Part shown: in pieces, positions 35,291-47,000 of the stretch
Layout of the letters: every line of letters starts with the position of its first letter
How positions within the stretch are numbered: position 1 is the first letter of the stretch
Assembly (NCBI GenBank): GCA_023014335.1
Contig: JAECYW010000003.1
Span: forward strand, 2,728,001-2,792,000
Source of the DNA: Galerina marginata
Taxonomy: Eukaryota > Basidiomycota > Agaricomycetes > Agaricales > Galerinaceae
Reading direction: 5' to 3'
Length of the DNA stretch: 64,000 nt
Made by a program: the position numbers and the translations under genes
The notes under the pieces: model-generated
What the model was told of the DNA's origin: nothing
The model's database searches: none
Seen by the model: only the letters and a program-made list of their open reading frames with translations

Positions 35291-37650
35291 CCGACGTGGA
35301 TTCGGCTGGTATTCTCCATCCCCTCTTCCCTCCTCCTCTTCTCCTCTTCGTTTTCCTCCTCCTCCTTCTCATCGTCCACAACCACCTCAAGACCATGCGA
35401 GCACCAACGACGGCGACACTCGAAGTCTGGTAAGTACTCGCCCGCTCGCGTGTCTTCCCCGCTCAAGCTGACGTCCGAGTCAACAGTTGCAGGTTTTCTC
35501 GGCTTTTCTGCCCGCAGGGTGAATGCCCGCTCGTCTTCCGTTACATTCTCGTTCTCGTTCGCTGACCGCCTCCCAGGTTGCATCTAAACAAACTGAAGAA
35601 GAGGGATAGATCAGCCACCTTAAGAGTAAGTTTTGAGATCTTCAGCTTACCTGGAACCAGTTCAAACCTTCCCAGCTTCGTCTCTGAGCGCGAAAGGACG
35701 GCGGCACGAGCTCCCAGGTAAGCTGTCCCGTTCATTGCTCATTGCTCATTGCTCGAGCCCATCCTCCTCTCACTGAAACCGCGTTCGTTCGCTTTCAGGA
35801 ATCCTACGCGCCGCGACGTCGAGCAAAGCTGAAAGCTGAAAGAAAGAAACAGTAAGCAGGTTTTAATGATTGAAAAGTAGAGAATAAAACTTACCAGCCT
35901 GTTATCCATCGTCTACAGCCTCGAAGCTCCAGACGCACAGCCAGAGGTGCCACATCGGCGCTGCTACAGCTGCTGCAGTTGCTGGTGGCCCGCACCCCGC
36001 ACCCCACATTCCCAAAGGCCACGATACGATACAAAGGAGGAAGGACCAGCGGAAGCTGCAGTGGCGACGACGACTAGAAATAGTCGAGACCGCTGCCCAT
36101 ACGACGAGCAGCCTCGAATAGTCGAGACCGCTGTCCGTACGACGAGCAGGCTCGCTATTCCGGAGATGGTAGGTTCTCCCACTTTCCCAAACTCGCGCCG
36201 TCCTCTTACCTTTAAGCCCCCAGCCAGACGTGGCACGTCGGCGTTGTGCTCCTGCTGGTGGCACGCATCCCACATCCCGTATTCCCAACGGGCGCGATAC
36301 CCTTACGAACGAGGCAGGATGAGCGGACGACTGGAAATAGACGAGACCGCTGTCCGTACGACGAACGGCCTCGCTATTCGCGAGTTGGTACGTTTTCCTG
36401 CCGGTCCAACCTCTAATCCCCCGTGCTGACTCCAACGACCCCCACCTTTCGCAGGTGCCAGCTGGAAGACTGCAACCCCCCCACATTCGCACACGCACAC
36501 GCACACGCGCCGACCCATCGACTCGGAGCCTGAACCCAGGGGTGAAGATGCAGCGAGGACGGGCGGCGGATCGGGCGAAGGGCGATAGCGGCAGCGAAAC
36601 GACTGAATAGTCGAGACCGCTGTCCGCGCCGTCTGACGGCGGTGTATGGGCAGGGTAAGTTCTCCTTTCCTCCTCCTCCGCCCGCGCATCACCAATAACC
36701 CCCGCCATCCTCGCAGCACTCCTCTTCGAGCCTCGCGTAGATCCCACATCTCGACACCCCTGCGCCCCAGCTCCAGTTCCAGCTCCAATCGCCGAAAGCA
36801 CGATCGATCGACGTGAGGTGGTGACGACGACTGGAACTAGTCGAGACCGCCGTCCATGTGTCGAATCTAACGCGCGGGTGGTGCTGGCGGTGCGCCTTGA
36901 CGGGTTCGGAGGTGTAGTCGAAGGAGCGGGGAAGACGAAAGAGCAGGAGGAGGAGGGGGTATCGTTGGTGCGGGTTCCGTGGTGAGTTCTTTCTGCGTTT
37001 TCGTTCTTCTGGTGTCTGACTCGTTTTCGGCCAGCGGGGACGTACGCCGCGGCTTCAAGTTGGAAGATGGGGTAGAGGCATCGACGTCGATGTTGAACTC
37101 TCAACACCGACATACAAGCTAGAACGAAGGTAAGAAGGTATTCAATCACGAAAAGAAACATTGCTTACTTCGTTATCATGACAGATTCCTCCGAATTTGA
37201 CACGGCGACTGCGTTCGTCGAGGCCTTGAGCTGATGTGGAGATTGTGTGGGTGCTAGAAAGGGGGTAAGTGAGTTTTTGAACATGAATACGAACCCATAC
37301 TGACTCACCTGTAGCCCTGAACACCTCTGACGAGGTTTTTCCGCCCTCCACTTCCGCCAACGAATGATGGTGTGTACAATTCGTACCGCCGCGGCAAGGT
37401 GCACGGCGAGGTTGGGGTTAACGACGGTGCCGAGGGTTGTAGATGGGGGTTGAGGAGCAGGCTGCGAGCGTGCTAGAACGAGGTAAACAGATATGTAATG
37501 ACAGTATAAACTTTGACTTACCTCGTAGGTTAGTAGATTCGAGCTGGCGGCTGCGCTCGCGGAACTTCCGCCTAACCCCAACTCCAAGCGTACATTCGCG
37601 AGCTATCGGCACGGCGAGCGAACGAAAAGGCGACGGAGGGTCGGCATAGG
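35281..37650. repeat. Modular repeat region, cluster A, with intron-like units
   Basis: The region is GC-rich and built from modules that recur here and at 54.8-60.4 kb. One module contains AGTCGAGACCGC (36082, 36120, 36609, 36839, with a variant at 36339). On the + strand three of these are soon followed by a donor-like string such as GTACGTTTTCC or GTAAGTTCTCC. Acceptors TTTCGCAG (near 36452) and CCTCGCAG (near 36716) follow two of them. Another module contains GTACCGCCGCGG (37382). A third kind is a 40-70-bp unit with GGTAAG at one end and CTTAC at the other (near 35630, 35850, 37128, 37263 and 37481), usually followed by an acceptor-like CAG. All frames carry stops, so coding is not supported. 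It may be a repeat family, a noncoding transcript or a decayed gene family. Confidence 0.6.
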
Positions 37651-37837
37651 TGATGCTTGGGGAAGCGTGGGCATCCGTTTTCGAAGACGGGATGGACGTC
37701 GAGAGGAGGGAGGATGGGTTCGACAGACGCGATTGAGGGACGCGAATTGACGCGAACGGAGAAGGAGAGGGCTAGGGAAAGAAGGACTTGAGGTGTAGGA
37801 ATGACATCTTGGGGTGATCGGACAGAGATTGAGTCAC

Positions 37838-39558
37838 AATTTCCCATCAGATTAGATTGATGGACCCTTTCGGCTTTTGGAAGAATTCTGAATTTCGTCG
37901 GCCTTACGTTTTCTTCTTTCTTCACACTTTCTACATATACCTGGCATCCATGTCATCCTCTTCTTCTTCCCCCTCATCTTCAAGATCATCCTCACTGTCA
38001 TTTTCACCACCCAAGACACCACCGAACATGCACCAAAACAGCGCAGACCCAGACGCTAGATGGCTCGTACAGAAATTTGGAGGGACCAGTGTAGGAAAGT
38101 TTGCTACCAAGATCGCTGGGGATGTCGTTGCGTACGTGTCACTTTTTATCTTGCGGACTCTATTTCTTGAACCATTCAACTTGCAGCAACTACATTGACA
38201 ACTACAAAGTTGCCATCGTCTGCTCAGCTCGTTCAGGATCCACTAAAGCGCTTGGAACGACAAATCTCCTGCTTCGCGCAGCTTCAGAGGCTCTTCTGCG
38301 GTCAAAGCCCGCTGGATCCTCGGCCTCGGCCTCGGGATCAGTCACACCAGTTTCCAGAGGCCTATTTGGCGTTGGCGGTGGTATGAACGGGAGCGGGAGC
38401 GACCATAGCCAGAGCCCACCTACGAGCCCCAAACCCCGTAGTCGCTCATCGCGGTCGGCTTCACCACAACCTTTGTTCGGCTTTACTCCCTTAAACGAAC
38501 CCCAACCCGTCGAGACTCAACCAGAGTTTCACGTCACCGTCGACCTTATACGGCAAGAACACCTCGTCGCAGCCCGCTCATCCATACACGACCCAGAAAT
38601 CCTCAAAGAACTAGAAGAAGAAATAGACCGCGACTGTGAATGGCTTCGCAGCTTCTTATTCGCAGCAAAAGTATGTTTTCCTCACTACGTCTCGCGTTGG
38701 TTCCGTTGTTTGACTACTGTTACCGCAATAACGATTGCCCCTCTTTGTCCAGATTATTGACGAAATATCTCCACGTTCAAGAGACAATATCATTGGATTG
38801 GGAGAAAAGCTAGCGTGCAAGTTTATGACCGCCGTTCTACGTGATCAGGTCAGTGATTCTGACGTGGCTAAAAATATGATTCTGAATGTCCGTTTGCTGG
38901 CAGGGCATTGACGCGGAATATGTGTCTCTGGAAGACATCGTGCCACCTTATGATGGCGAAGTTGTTCCAGAAAAAGCCCTGCCACAGGAATTTTACGACA
39001 GCCTGGCCGTTTCCCTCGGCCAGCGTCTGCAAGAATGTGGCAATCGCGTACCAGTAGTCACGGGTTACTTTGGGCCTGTACCAGGATCCCTCCTGCGCCA
39101 AGTCGGAAGAGGCTACACCGACCTCTGCTCTGCGCTCCTCGCAGTTGGCCTTGAAGCGGCGGAACTGCAGATTTGGAAAGAGGTCGATGGGATATTCACT
39201 GCTGACCCGCGAAAAGTACCTACGGCGCGCTTGATTTCCGTCATCTCACCAGACGAGGCCGCGGAGCTGACCTATTACGGCAGCGAGGTCGTACATCCGT
39301 TTACGATGGAGCAGGCCATCCGGCGTAAAATCCCCATCCGCATCAAAAACGTCGAAAACCCTCGGGGTGGAGGCACTGTTATCCATCCCGACCCCGACAC
39401 CGAGATCTCGTCAGACGCCTCGTTGTCGTCCTCCATCCCTGAGCCGGCCTCCATCCAAGTGCTGAATGTAAATCTCAACAGGCTTGCCCTGGCCGCTGAG
39501 GAATCGCAGCGCAAGCGGCTGCCGACTGCGGTCACATTTAAGGAGAATGTGGTGGTGC
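37838..39558 (+). repeat. Second copy of the aspartokinase direct duplication
   Basis: Partner of 27442-29163. This copy lies in the complete gene and is therefore the likely source. Its left edge abuts modular repeat cluster A. Confidence 0.92.
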
Positions 39559-40131
39559 TTAACGTGCATTCGAACAGGAAGAGCGTCAGTCATGGGTTCT
39601 TGGCTGGGATTTTCGGCACGCTGGACAAATTTGGAGTTGTAGTGGATTTGATCAGCACTAGCGAAGTGCATGTGAGTATGGCCATCGGTGATATCTTACC
39701 CAGGAAAGTCCTCGACCGTCTAGTAAGAGAGCTGAAGACCAATGGATCGGTATGCCTTTTTTTATGCTACTCATTGCCCATACCAGCTAGACGCGCCTTT
39801 AATTGCTTCCAACAGGTCTCGGTGCACCAAGATATGGCCATCCTCTCGCTCGTTGGAAAGCAGATGCGAAACATGGTCGGAATCGCAGGGCTGATGTTCA
39901 CGACGCTCGCGCAGGGCAACGTCAACATCGAAATGATCTCCCAAGGCGCGAGCGAGATTAACATCTCATGCGTTATCGAGGCACGCGACGCGGTCAAGGC
40001 GCTCAATCTGATCCATCAGAGCTGTCTGCAGATCAAGCCGGAGGCTACGAGAGGTGTGCTGGATTTCTTTTTTCTGACGGGGTACTGACTTCGACACTTA
40101 ACTCATTGCAGTCGGTCCGTGGTTATTCTAG
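37950..40131 (+). CDS. HOM3: Aspartokinase (aspartate kinase), complete
   Basis: The enzyme phosphorylates aspartate, the first step towards threonine, methionine and (in fungi) homoserine. A Ser-rich leader starts at 37950, followed by WLVQKFGGTSVGKFATKIAG. Splices lead to NYIDNYKVAIVCSARSGST and a Ser/Pro-rich insert typical of fungal enzymes, then DEISPRSRDNIIGLGEKLAC, VSLEDIVPPYDGE, VVTGYFGPVPGSLLRQVGRG and RLISVISPDEAAELTYYGSE. The C-terminal half carries two ACT-type modules: VVVLNVHSNRKSVSHGFLAG, then VHQDMAILSLVGKQMRNMVG with NVNIEMISQGASEINISCV. The last short exon encodes VGPWLF with TAG at 40129-40131. An in-frame ATG further upstream at 37860 exists, but the match with the other copy does not favour it. 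Five introns keep the frame. Confidence 0.94.
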
Positions 40132-40601
40132 AGGGGACGGAGGCTTCAAAAACGACAGCACATGCAAAGGACCACGCACTTTAGGCATGCATTGAACAAA
40201 ACCCACCTAAACTGTCGCACCGCAAATTTTCTTTTCTTGGGCATTTTCACCTTGCCGTTACTTTGCACTATGTCCACGCCTTCCTACCTCAGTAAGCTGA
40301 TTTAGAAGTAGGAATATATTTATACACCATCATGCAGCATCACCTATTAAGACCTCTAGCCTTCCCTCAAGGCGACTCCATCGTTCACTATAGTCGCTAC
40401 GTACTGAAGCGGTAAAGTAAAATTACCCCGAAACCAATGCTGGTGTTGACTGGCAAACATAATGACCTTCAAAAAGAAGCAAGAGCAAGTCGAAAGAATC
40501 GATTGCAAAAGTGACTACGATAATGAGAATGCGAAGTGGAGGTCGAATAAAAAAAAGTCTAACATCAAGCTTCACGGGTACCGACATCATCATGAATAGC
40601 C
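40132..40601. other. Convergent intergenic region
   Basis: Space between the stop codons of HOM3 and the ChAP gene, likely 3' UTRs. No other element was seen. Confidence 0.5.
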
Positions 40602-43552
40602 TTAGAAGTCGTATCCTTCCACCTTGAAGTGGTCCTTGTCGCCATACTGGAGATAGCTCTTCATGATTTTAAGAATAGGGTCCGGGAGGCCCATGCTCTG
40701 AATGGTGAAAGAGATTTTAGCGTGGCCGTGAATTTGACCTAGCTTGAAGAAAGCACGAGCAATCTGGGTTGGATACTAGATTACAAACCATGAACATTAT
40801 CAGTGAAGTCAGACCAAGTCCAAGAGAGAAAGGATACCCACCGACATCTCCGTATAATCCGCGTACTGGTACGCAGCCACCCGGATCGCTGTCTGTACAC
40901 ACCGTTGGATGTCACCTTCGTCCGAGTAGATCTCCATCAGTTTCGCCCATGGCTTCACAGAGTACCGCGGACTGTCAAGGCATCGCTGGTACGCCTCCTT
41001 CGCTTCTTCCTTGTGGTGGAGACGGAGTCCGAGGTCGCCTAGCACTTCCCACTCTAGACCAGTCTTACGATAGGCAACGTGCTGCGTCTTAAAGTGGGCA
41101 ACCTCGGCGCGGAAAATGGTCCATACACGCAGATCCTAGATAAATATCCCATCGTCTATATTAGGAAAATAAAATAGAAACAAAAAAACGAGAACCCACC
41201 TCATATAATACCATGAACAGGTTGTCAAGCCATCTCTCGCATAACCTCTTCGTGCTGAAAGAGAAGGGTTCTTGGGCAGGGGAAGGGGATGCCTCATTCA
41301 TGTTTTGCTCTCCTTCACCAGCAGCTTGGATAGGCTTCTCCAAACCCGACGATTCAAGACCGTTCGGTTTCCCGTTTCCATTTATCATTGATCCATCATG
41401 TTCTTCGTCGTCACTGTCATCATCGTCCACCTCCATTGCCTTTCCCTTGCCCTTATCCTTCGGCGTTTCATCGGCTTCAGCTTCGACTTTTGTGACCTCC
41501 GACTGGTCATCCTTCGTCCGTTGGCTTTCGGTTGAGATCCTGATGGTTGGGATAGTCGATGGGTGTTCGAGCTCATTTCCGTTAACGTCTTCGTTCTCTG
41601 TCGCATTCAGCATTGGCGAAGGCGGCGATATCAAGGCCCTCGTAGATGCTTTATCGTCCATGGATGGCCGCTCAACAGTCCCATCTTCGTGGATGATGGC
41701 GCTTGCCAAGTCACTTTCTCGGCCAGTCTGTGGAGGAGTTCTGCTGTTGGCCGATCCCAAGGCCTGCTGCATGTCGCCTTGAGCCTTTTGCATGCGGTAT
41801 TCTTCTTCCATGACAAAAACAACGCTCCGTGTCTTGAGAAGCTCGTCCCACCCAATTTGCGAAACCAGACGTGTCAAAAGAGCATAGGCTCTTGCCCAAG
41901 TCCCACGAAGCCCTGGAGCAGGTAATCGTTGAAGCGCTGGTTCAGCCTGAAACTATGAGTATTTAGACAAGTAGCAATCACGGAGCAACACACTTCATCG
42001 TCATCGGTTTTGTGTCTCTCGGGCAAGATCTCTCCAATAGGCCGGTGGAAAGGTAGATGTACTTTCATCGCAGGAAGGGCACGGTGTGAATCGCGACCAT
42101 TGAAGGTGAACATGGGACATGAGTTGAGGGTCAACAGTGCCTATAGAGAGGTAAAAAAAATTAAGGAAAGATGTAGAGTCGAGAACATAAAGACGGACAG
42201 AGTCAAATTGGCCAAGATCAATATATATATCCGCCAGCTTCTCCCAGGTGACAAATTCACTTGGTGCACAATTCACTGCTTGCCGAGCCAGCTTGAGTGC
42301 CCAATCGTGCTTGCCCTTCGAACGCAGGAAGTCACACTGAACATGTAGAAGAGTATAGGATTGCGGCATTTCTTTCATTGCAGCGGCCATGATCTGAACA
42401 GCTTTGACTTCCTCATCTACGCAAACTTGTCATGAAAGAAGATAAGGAATATGAAAACGTACGCACTCATTCCGATATAACTTTTAGCAAGGAGAGAAGC
42501 GACTTCAGGTTCTCGTACAGACAACTTTTCGAACAAGTTTGCAGCTGGTTGATATCTCCCACTGTCACCGAAGTGCTTCATGATACCAGCTGTGAGATGA
42601 TTTGAGACCACTGTGGCGACCTGGATTTCTGGATCTGATCCAACCTGCCAGCCTAGCGTACTTGTAAGTCAAAGTGGTAGAGACAGGCAAAGGACGACAA
42701 ACCTTTCGAGAAAAGAGCTTCGGCTGCCTGAAGAAATCGGAGCTCGCCTTCACGCGATACGATGGGATCAAGTTTGCGGTACGCGTCGAGGAAGTAGGTT
42801 GGGTCGTCGGAGTAAAGAATTGCGCGAAGAAGGGCCGAAACATAAGTCTCTTGCCATATCTCTGGAGTTGCCTCATGCCTGGTCCAAAAGGTGAATTAAA
42901 GTAGGTTACACAACTTCGACAACATACCTTTCTCCGCGTAAATCAATTACGTATGCGTTGACGCCACCGGGGATCTTTACATCGACGCGAATATCCACCC
43001 GAGAGAACGCGTTGAAGCAACTTAGCAAATTATTGAGATTTTGAAGTGGCGTATAGAAAGAGACAAATACCAGTAGCAACCATTTTTCACTTTCCACTGA
43101 GGTGTCTTCGAGAACCAAGCAGAGCTGTCTTCAATTGAATACGTCAACGAGTTGATGTATGCAGCTAGCGATGCAGACGACGAAGCGTCGACGCCAGAGA
43201 TGTAGTGATAGGAGCCGAACTGAGAATGCTGTTAGGTTATGTCCGGCTTGAATGACATAAGACCATAACCCACATCACGCTGGGCAGCACGTCCAGTACT
43301 TTTTACAACATGACACAGGTCCGGAGGTCCAAGTTCTCGAAAGGAAGCTGCAATAGCGCGTCAGCAAAACGTTTTGATATGCAAATCCCGCAGCGGACAC
43401 GTACAGAGCGACTCCGTGCGCGCCGTCAGCGATTCTGTGAGTTCAACCTGGGCTCATACATTCAGAACAGTTCTCTGACAATTTGGAAGAATAAAGACCT
43501 CGAATATCTCTGGGATATCCTTGAAAGAGGCTTCAGCGAGCCCATTGACCAT
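40602..43552 (-). CDS. ChAP-family protein (Bch1/Chs6-like exomer cargo adaptor)
   Basis: Yeast ChAPs bind Chs5 and Arf1 in the exomer coat and sort chitin synthase and other cargo from the trans-Golgi to the plasma membrane. The model begins at 43552 (MVNGLAEASFKDIPEIFEVF) and splices to RELGPPDLCHVVKSTGRAAQ. Family motifs follow: SVESEKWLLLVFVS, FSRVDIRVDVKIPGGVNAYV, IDLRGERY, AAAMKEMPQSYTLLHVQCDF, KLARQAVNCAPSEFVTWEKL, LNSCPMFTFNGRDSHRA, RLVSQIGWDELLKTRS and RLCERWLDNLFMVLYE. The C-terminus reads GLRLHHKEEAKEAYQRCL and SYLQYGDKDHFKVEGYDF, stop at 40602-40604. TPR-like helices dominate. A Glu/Asp/Ser-rich insert of about 150 residues (41290-41760) interrupts them. Ten or more short introns. 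The start codon is the least certain point. Confidence 0.88.
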
Positions 43553-43877
43553 GGTGGGGAATGGTGAGAAGACGTATACGGCGTTGTTTGGCAACACCAG
43601 CCGACATATACAGCCAAATCAAAACCAAGGCAGTGCCAAACAATGCGAAAGCTTCTCCTCAACCTCAACCATCGCCAATGAGCATCTCACCCTGCCATTA
43701 CGTTGTAACCTGTAAACTTCTCCGTGTTCTGTCGAGTGAAACGATGGAGCAGACTTGGCTAATATCCTTGGATAAATTCAGTTTACTTCCCCTCGCCGAT
43801 AAATCATCAAACCCAACGGTGCATGCTCGAGGGTCAATAATTTAAATACTAATGTCTTGAACATTATCCAACATATT

Positions 43878-45225
43878 TCATATTGACATTTTTACCTGGG
43901 GCTGTAGCTCTTCAGCCGTTCGCAAAGGAGCATTGAATTGGGAGAGGGTGGATGTGACACCACTACCTTTTAGACCTTCTGCCCCTGCATGCAGCACAAC
44001 CCGAGTAGTGAGCACGGAGTGCAGCGCTGCAACAAATCTAAATTCCATAGTTGAGCTCATAAATTCTCTAGCAGGAAACAGGACGAACAGGGATAGGATG
44101 CCACTATAGTTATACTTTTCGCGACAGCGTTAAGGCCTATCAACAAAGATACTGGCAATCCACTGACCGGAAGTTTGAAGAAAAACATCATATTGGTGAA
44201 AGAAACCACTGCCAGCTTTTTGGTGAACAAATTGCTTGAAGAGCGACACTTGGACCTACCAAAGACAAAAAGATAATACAGAGCACCTGCTCTGTTTTAA
44301 ACATCGAAGCCAATAGTAAGAAAAATACTTACCGTCTCGATACACTATAGCCGATAGTTCTGAATGAATCCCTTCTCTAGAATATCGATATCCGCGTATC
44401 AACAACAAGGCTAGCATGACTATGACCACGACGGTGAGAGTGTAAAAAATCAAGGGATAAGGTAAGATGTATACCTCCGTCAAATGTCATAATGCTCATC
44501 CAACCGGATAACAAAAGGACAGGACTTCCTCCAACAACAACACAACTCGAATAATCAGTGGGCAGCGAAGGCCGGTCTGAAATCATGAATGCGCTCGCGA
44601 ATCAGGGAATGTAAAAGCTCGACCAAGAATAAACTTACATTCAACGGATTTCATGAAGATAGCCGTGCAAGTGACGGTACTGACAACTGCAGTTCCAAAA
44701 AGCATCGAAAGGAAAAACGTTAGCTTGGGGTTTTTCTCCCAGATGGCCCACGCTCGCAACATCAGAATTCCTGCCAAAGCTCTATCAACTTGTGCCAGAA
44801 AAATCGAAGGGAACTATTCACCTTCAGCGCAGCCAAAGCCTAGAAGGAGTAGCCCTGTAGGAGTCGAATTATAACTAGGGTACGCACACTAATAAAGTGC
44901 CCCACAGGTATTTATTTGCAATGTTACCACCCTACAGATCTCCTCTGATAAATTTGAGACAGTGAAGTAGCCTAGAGACAAAGGCGCCGACGTAAGAAAA
45001 TGCAGGCTAGGAAGCTCAAGACGGACCAGCGCACCCCACAAAATAATAATACTATCGATAAGCGGAACGTATCTTGTAAGGAGGAACAGTACCTTCGCGG
45101 CACTCCACCGCGAGGCCCAAACCAAAGAGACTTCTTGGGGGAAGTTCAAAAAGTAATCGTAAAACTTTCATCCTATTTAGCATTTCCACGACAAACATGT
45201 GCAGGTATCTCACCAATATCGAGAT
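43878..45225 (-). CDS. DUF6533-type multi-helix membrane protein
   Basis: A domain found widely in Agaricomycetes is visible after splicing VIVASISIL to FYDYFLNFPQEVSLVW, followed by ASRWSAAKVLFLLTRYVPLI. Further hydrophobic exons read FLSMLFGTAVVSTVTCTAIF, LIFYTLTVVVIVMLALLLI and VVSFTNMMFFFKLP. LMLRAWAIWEKNP matches the usual helix-turn of the family, and SAIVYRDGALYYLFVFG matches its later loop. The last exon, FVAALHSVLTTRVVLHAGAE, fits the C-terminal pattern of the family and ends at 43878. This exon had first seemed to belong to the neighbouring ChAP gene. Function is unknown; it is presumably a receptor-like or transport-related membrane protein. The 5' end near 45225-45290 is not resolved, as no convincing ATG precedes the first recognised exon. 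Confidence 0.75.
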
Positions 45226-45289
45226 GCTGGCAACTATTACTCGTATATCAAGATATGCCACAGGCGAAGAAAAGGCACTCACTGTCAAG

Positions 45290-46154
45290 TGACTGTATCA
45301 ATATGTTGTTGAACCATTTGGTTAGCTCGCAGGAATATCATGACCACCAGTCAGAGGCACGCACCCTGCTAATTCTAGAATGGGTTAGAGCTGAAATTAT
45401 TTGCAGCTTTTCGTATTCCATCTATGATCTAACGTTATAAAAAACAGTGGCGGGCGGGATACACGATTCTGACCTGCCTTTATACGACCACACGTCCTGC
45501 AAGCGAGTTCTCCGCTCAAGAAGCAAGGACCAACCTCGGGACTACCGTGATCAGTCGCGAAGGTGTTGTGCACAGGCTCTCGAAGTGCTCCACTCTGCCC
45601 TGGTAAAAATAGTTTCATCAGCACGCGATATCTTGATCACCGTGAAACTGGGCCGGATAAGTACACCCTGGTGAACAACAACGCTCCTCTTTGGATTGTG
45701 CTGATGAAAACAGCTGTGCGTTGAATAAGTGGGCTATATTTATGCATCTTTCACTGCTTAGCCTTGTTGGCGCTGATGCGAGTGTCGCCCGGGCGTTGAA
45801 TCGAACTCATCCGCCTCTCTTAAAGTAAGGAAGAAATCAAGGAAAGGTCCAACTCCGAAAGTTCTGCTGATTCGTTCAGTTGATCTTCGACGAGGTTGAA
45901 AGATAACAGTGGATCACCGTACTCTTTGGTACGTAGGAAAAAACAGGCGGGAAGCCTGGCTAGAACCCAAGATATAAACAATATTTTCAAGTAGTCATGC
46001 ATTCACGACTTGGGGTACTGTTCTGATAGCCGAAACGTTAGAGGCCAATCACCATGAAATAGGCGGTAAAGATTTAATTGATAAATCCAAGAGCTCACAG
46101 TAAACCAACAGTAAACGGAAGCCAATAGAAGGACAGTGAACTCTTCGATTTCTT
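45290..46154. other. Intergenic region, no gene seen
   Basis: This lies upstream of the DUF6533 gene. Open frames are short and unsupported. A GTTCGATTC string on the minus strand near 45810 is not part of a tRNA (see rejected items). Confidence 0.5.
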
Positions 46155-46690
46155 TTACCATGCTACTGAGAGTACTGACCCCGTCTTCCCGGTCAAGAGC
46201 TTGAACGACTCCGACAATCTTTCCACCATCTTAGCGGACAGCTTCGTAGCCAATTCGAGCGGTTTTCCCGGGGGGCTTGGGGGGGTCGATACATCATCGA
46301 CAAGGACAATGCACTTTCCCATCACAGGAACCCCAACCATTTTCCCGCCCTCACCATGATCTTTCACTACCTTCCTGTTGTATGCTAGACCAACCGGAAT
46401 CTTGTGCTGTTCGTGCAAGGATACCTCTGTCATTGCAGCAAAGCCCTTTATAAGCAGGCGCGAAAAGCACATCAAATTAGGGAAGGTTATTCGATTTCAG
46501 AGCCTGGGCTATAGTCGTTGCACACGTCGTCGAAACAGTGGACAGAATTGGCCCAGTGCTCAACAAGCAGGCGTTGAAAGCAGTTGTGAGTCTGAAGCTC
46601 CAGAATGTCAGAGCTTTGACGACGCGACGCATCGCCCGGATTTCAAGCTTCAAATTTCAGAGCATAAACGGCCATGGAATGCTGGATTAA
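46155..46690 (-). pseudogene. Orotate phosphoribosyltransferase relic
   Basis: The minus strand keeps a recognisable but broken copy of the pyrimidine-pathway enzyme (URA5 type). ALTFWSFRL is followed directly by FNACLLSTGPILSTVS. The conserved segment between them (about ten residues, including SGR) is lost. A TAA then precedes FDVLFAPAYKG. Next a small deletion shifts the frame before FAAMTEVSLHEQHKIPVGLA, YNRKVVKDHGEGGKMVG and CIVLVDDVS. The PRPP-binding motif should continue with TAGTAIRE but instead reads TPPSPPG. With a stop, a frameshift and lost catalytic segments it cannot make an active enzyme. The functional gene should lie elsewhere in the genome. Confidence 0.85.
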
Positions 46691-47000
46691 ATCCGCTTTA
46701 TGATTGAGGAATCCCCAGGAGGTGAAAACTACAGGTCAGGGTCGATAAAGCCAATCTTATCTTACATCGGCCGTTTCGGCTTTTATGGATATGTCCCTTT
46801 CCACATGACACAGCTACATATTAGGCAGTCACTGTCAGCCCTGGCCCCAACGTTCAAACCCAAACCTCGATTCATACGCCACGCCTAACGGGAGTTAAAA
46901 GGACCTTGGCGGTATCTCGACAAACTCCTTATCATGAAGGAACGATCCTACAGTTGAAGAAATTCCTAGGACTAACGACTTCTGCCCAACTCGGAGGTCA
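46691..47000. other. Intergenic, TOK1-like upstream region
   Basis: Space between the OPRT relic and the potassium channel gene. It presumably holds the channel promoter; nothing specific was seen. Confidence 0.45.

Noticed and set aside
35902..37161. 419-codon minus-strand open frame in the GC-rich repeat
   Set aside because: It runs through the modular repeat and its intron-like units, has Arg/Ser/Gly-biased composition expected of GC-rich noncoding DNA, and matches no family.
43878..44060. First taken as the N-terminus of the ChAP gene
   Set aside because: ALHSVLTTRVVLH resembles the C-terminal end of DUF6533 proteins and ends in a stop before the ChAP start region, so it was assigned to the DUF6533 gene.
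45795..45825. GTTCGATTC on the minus strand, a possible RNA polymerase III B box
   Set aside because: The flanking bases do not form a T stem and no cloverleaf could be drawn.
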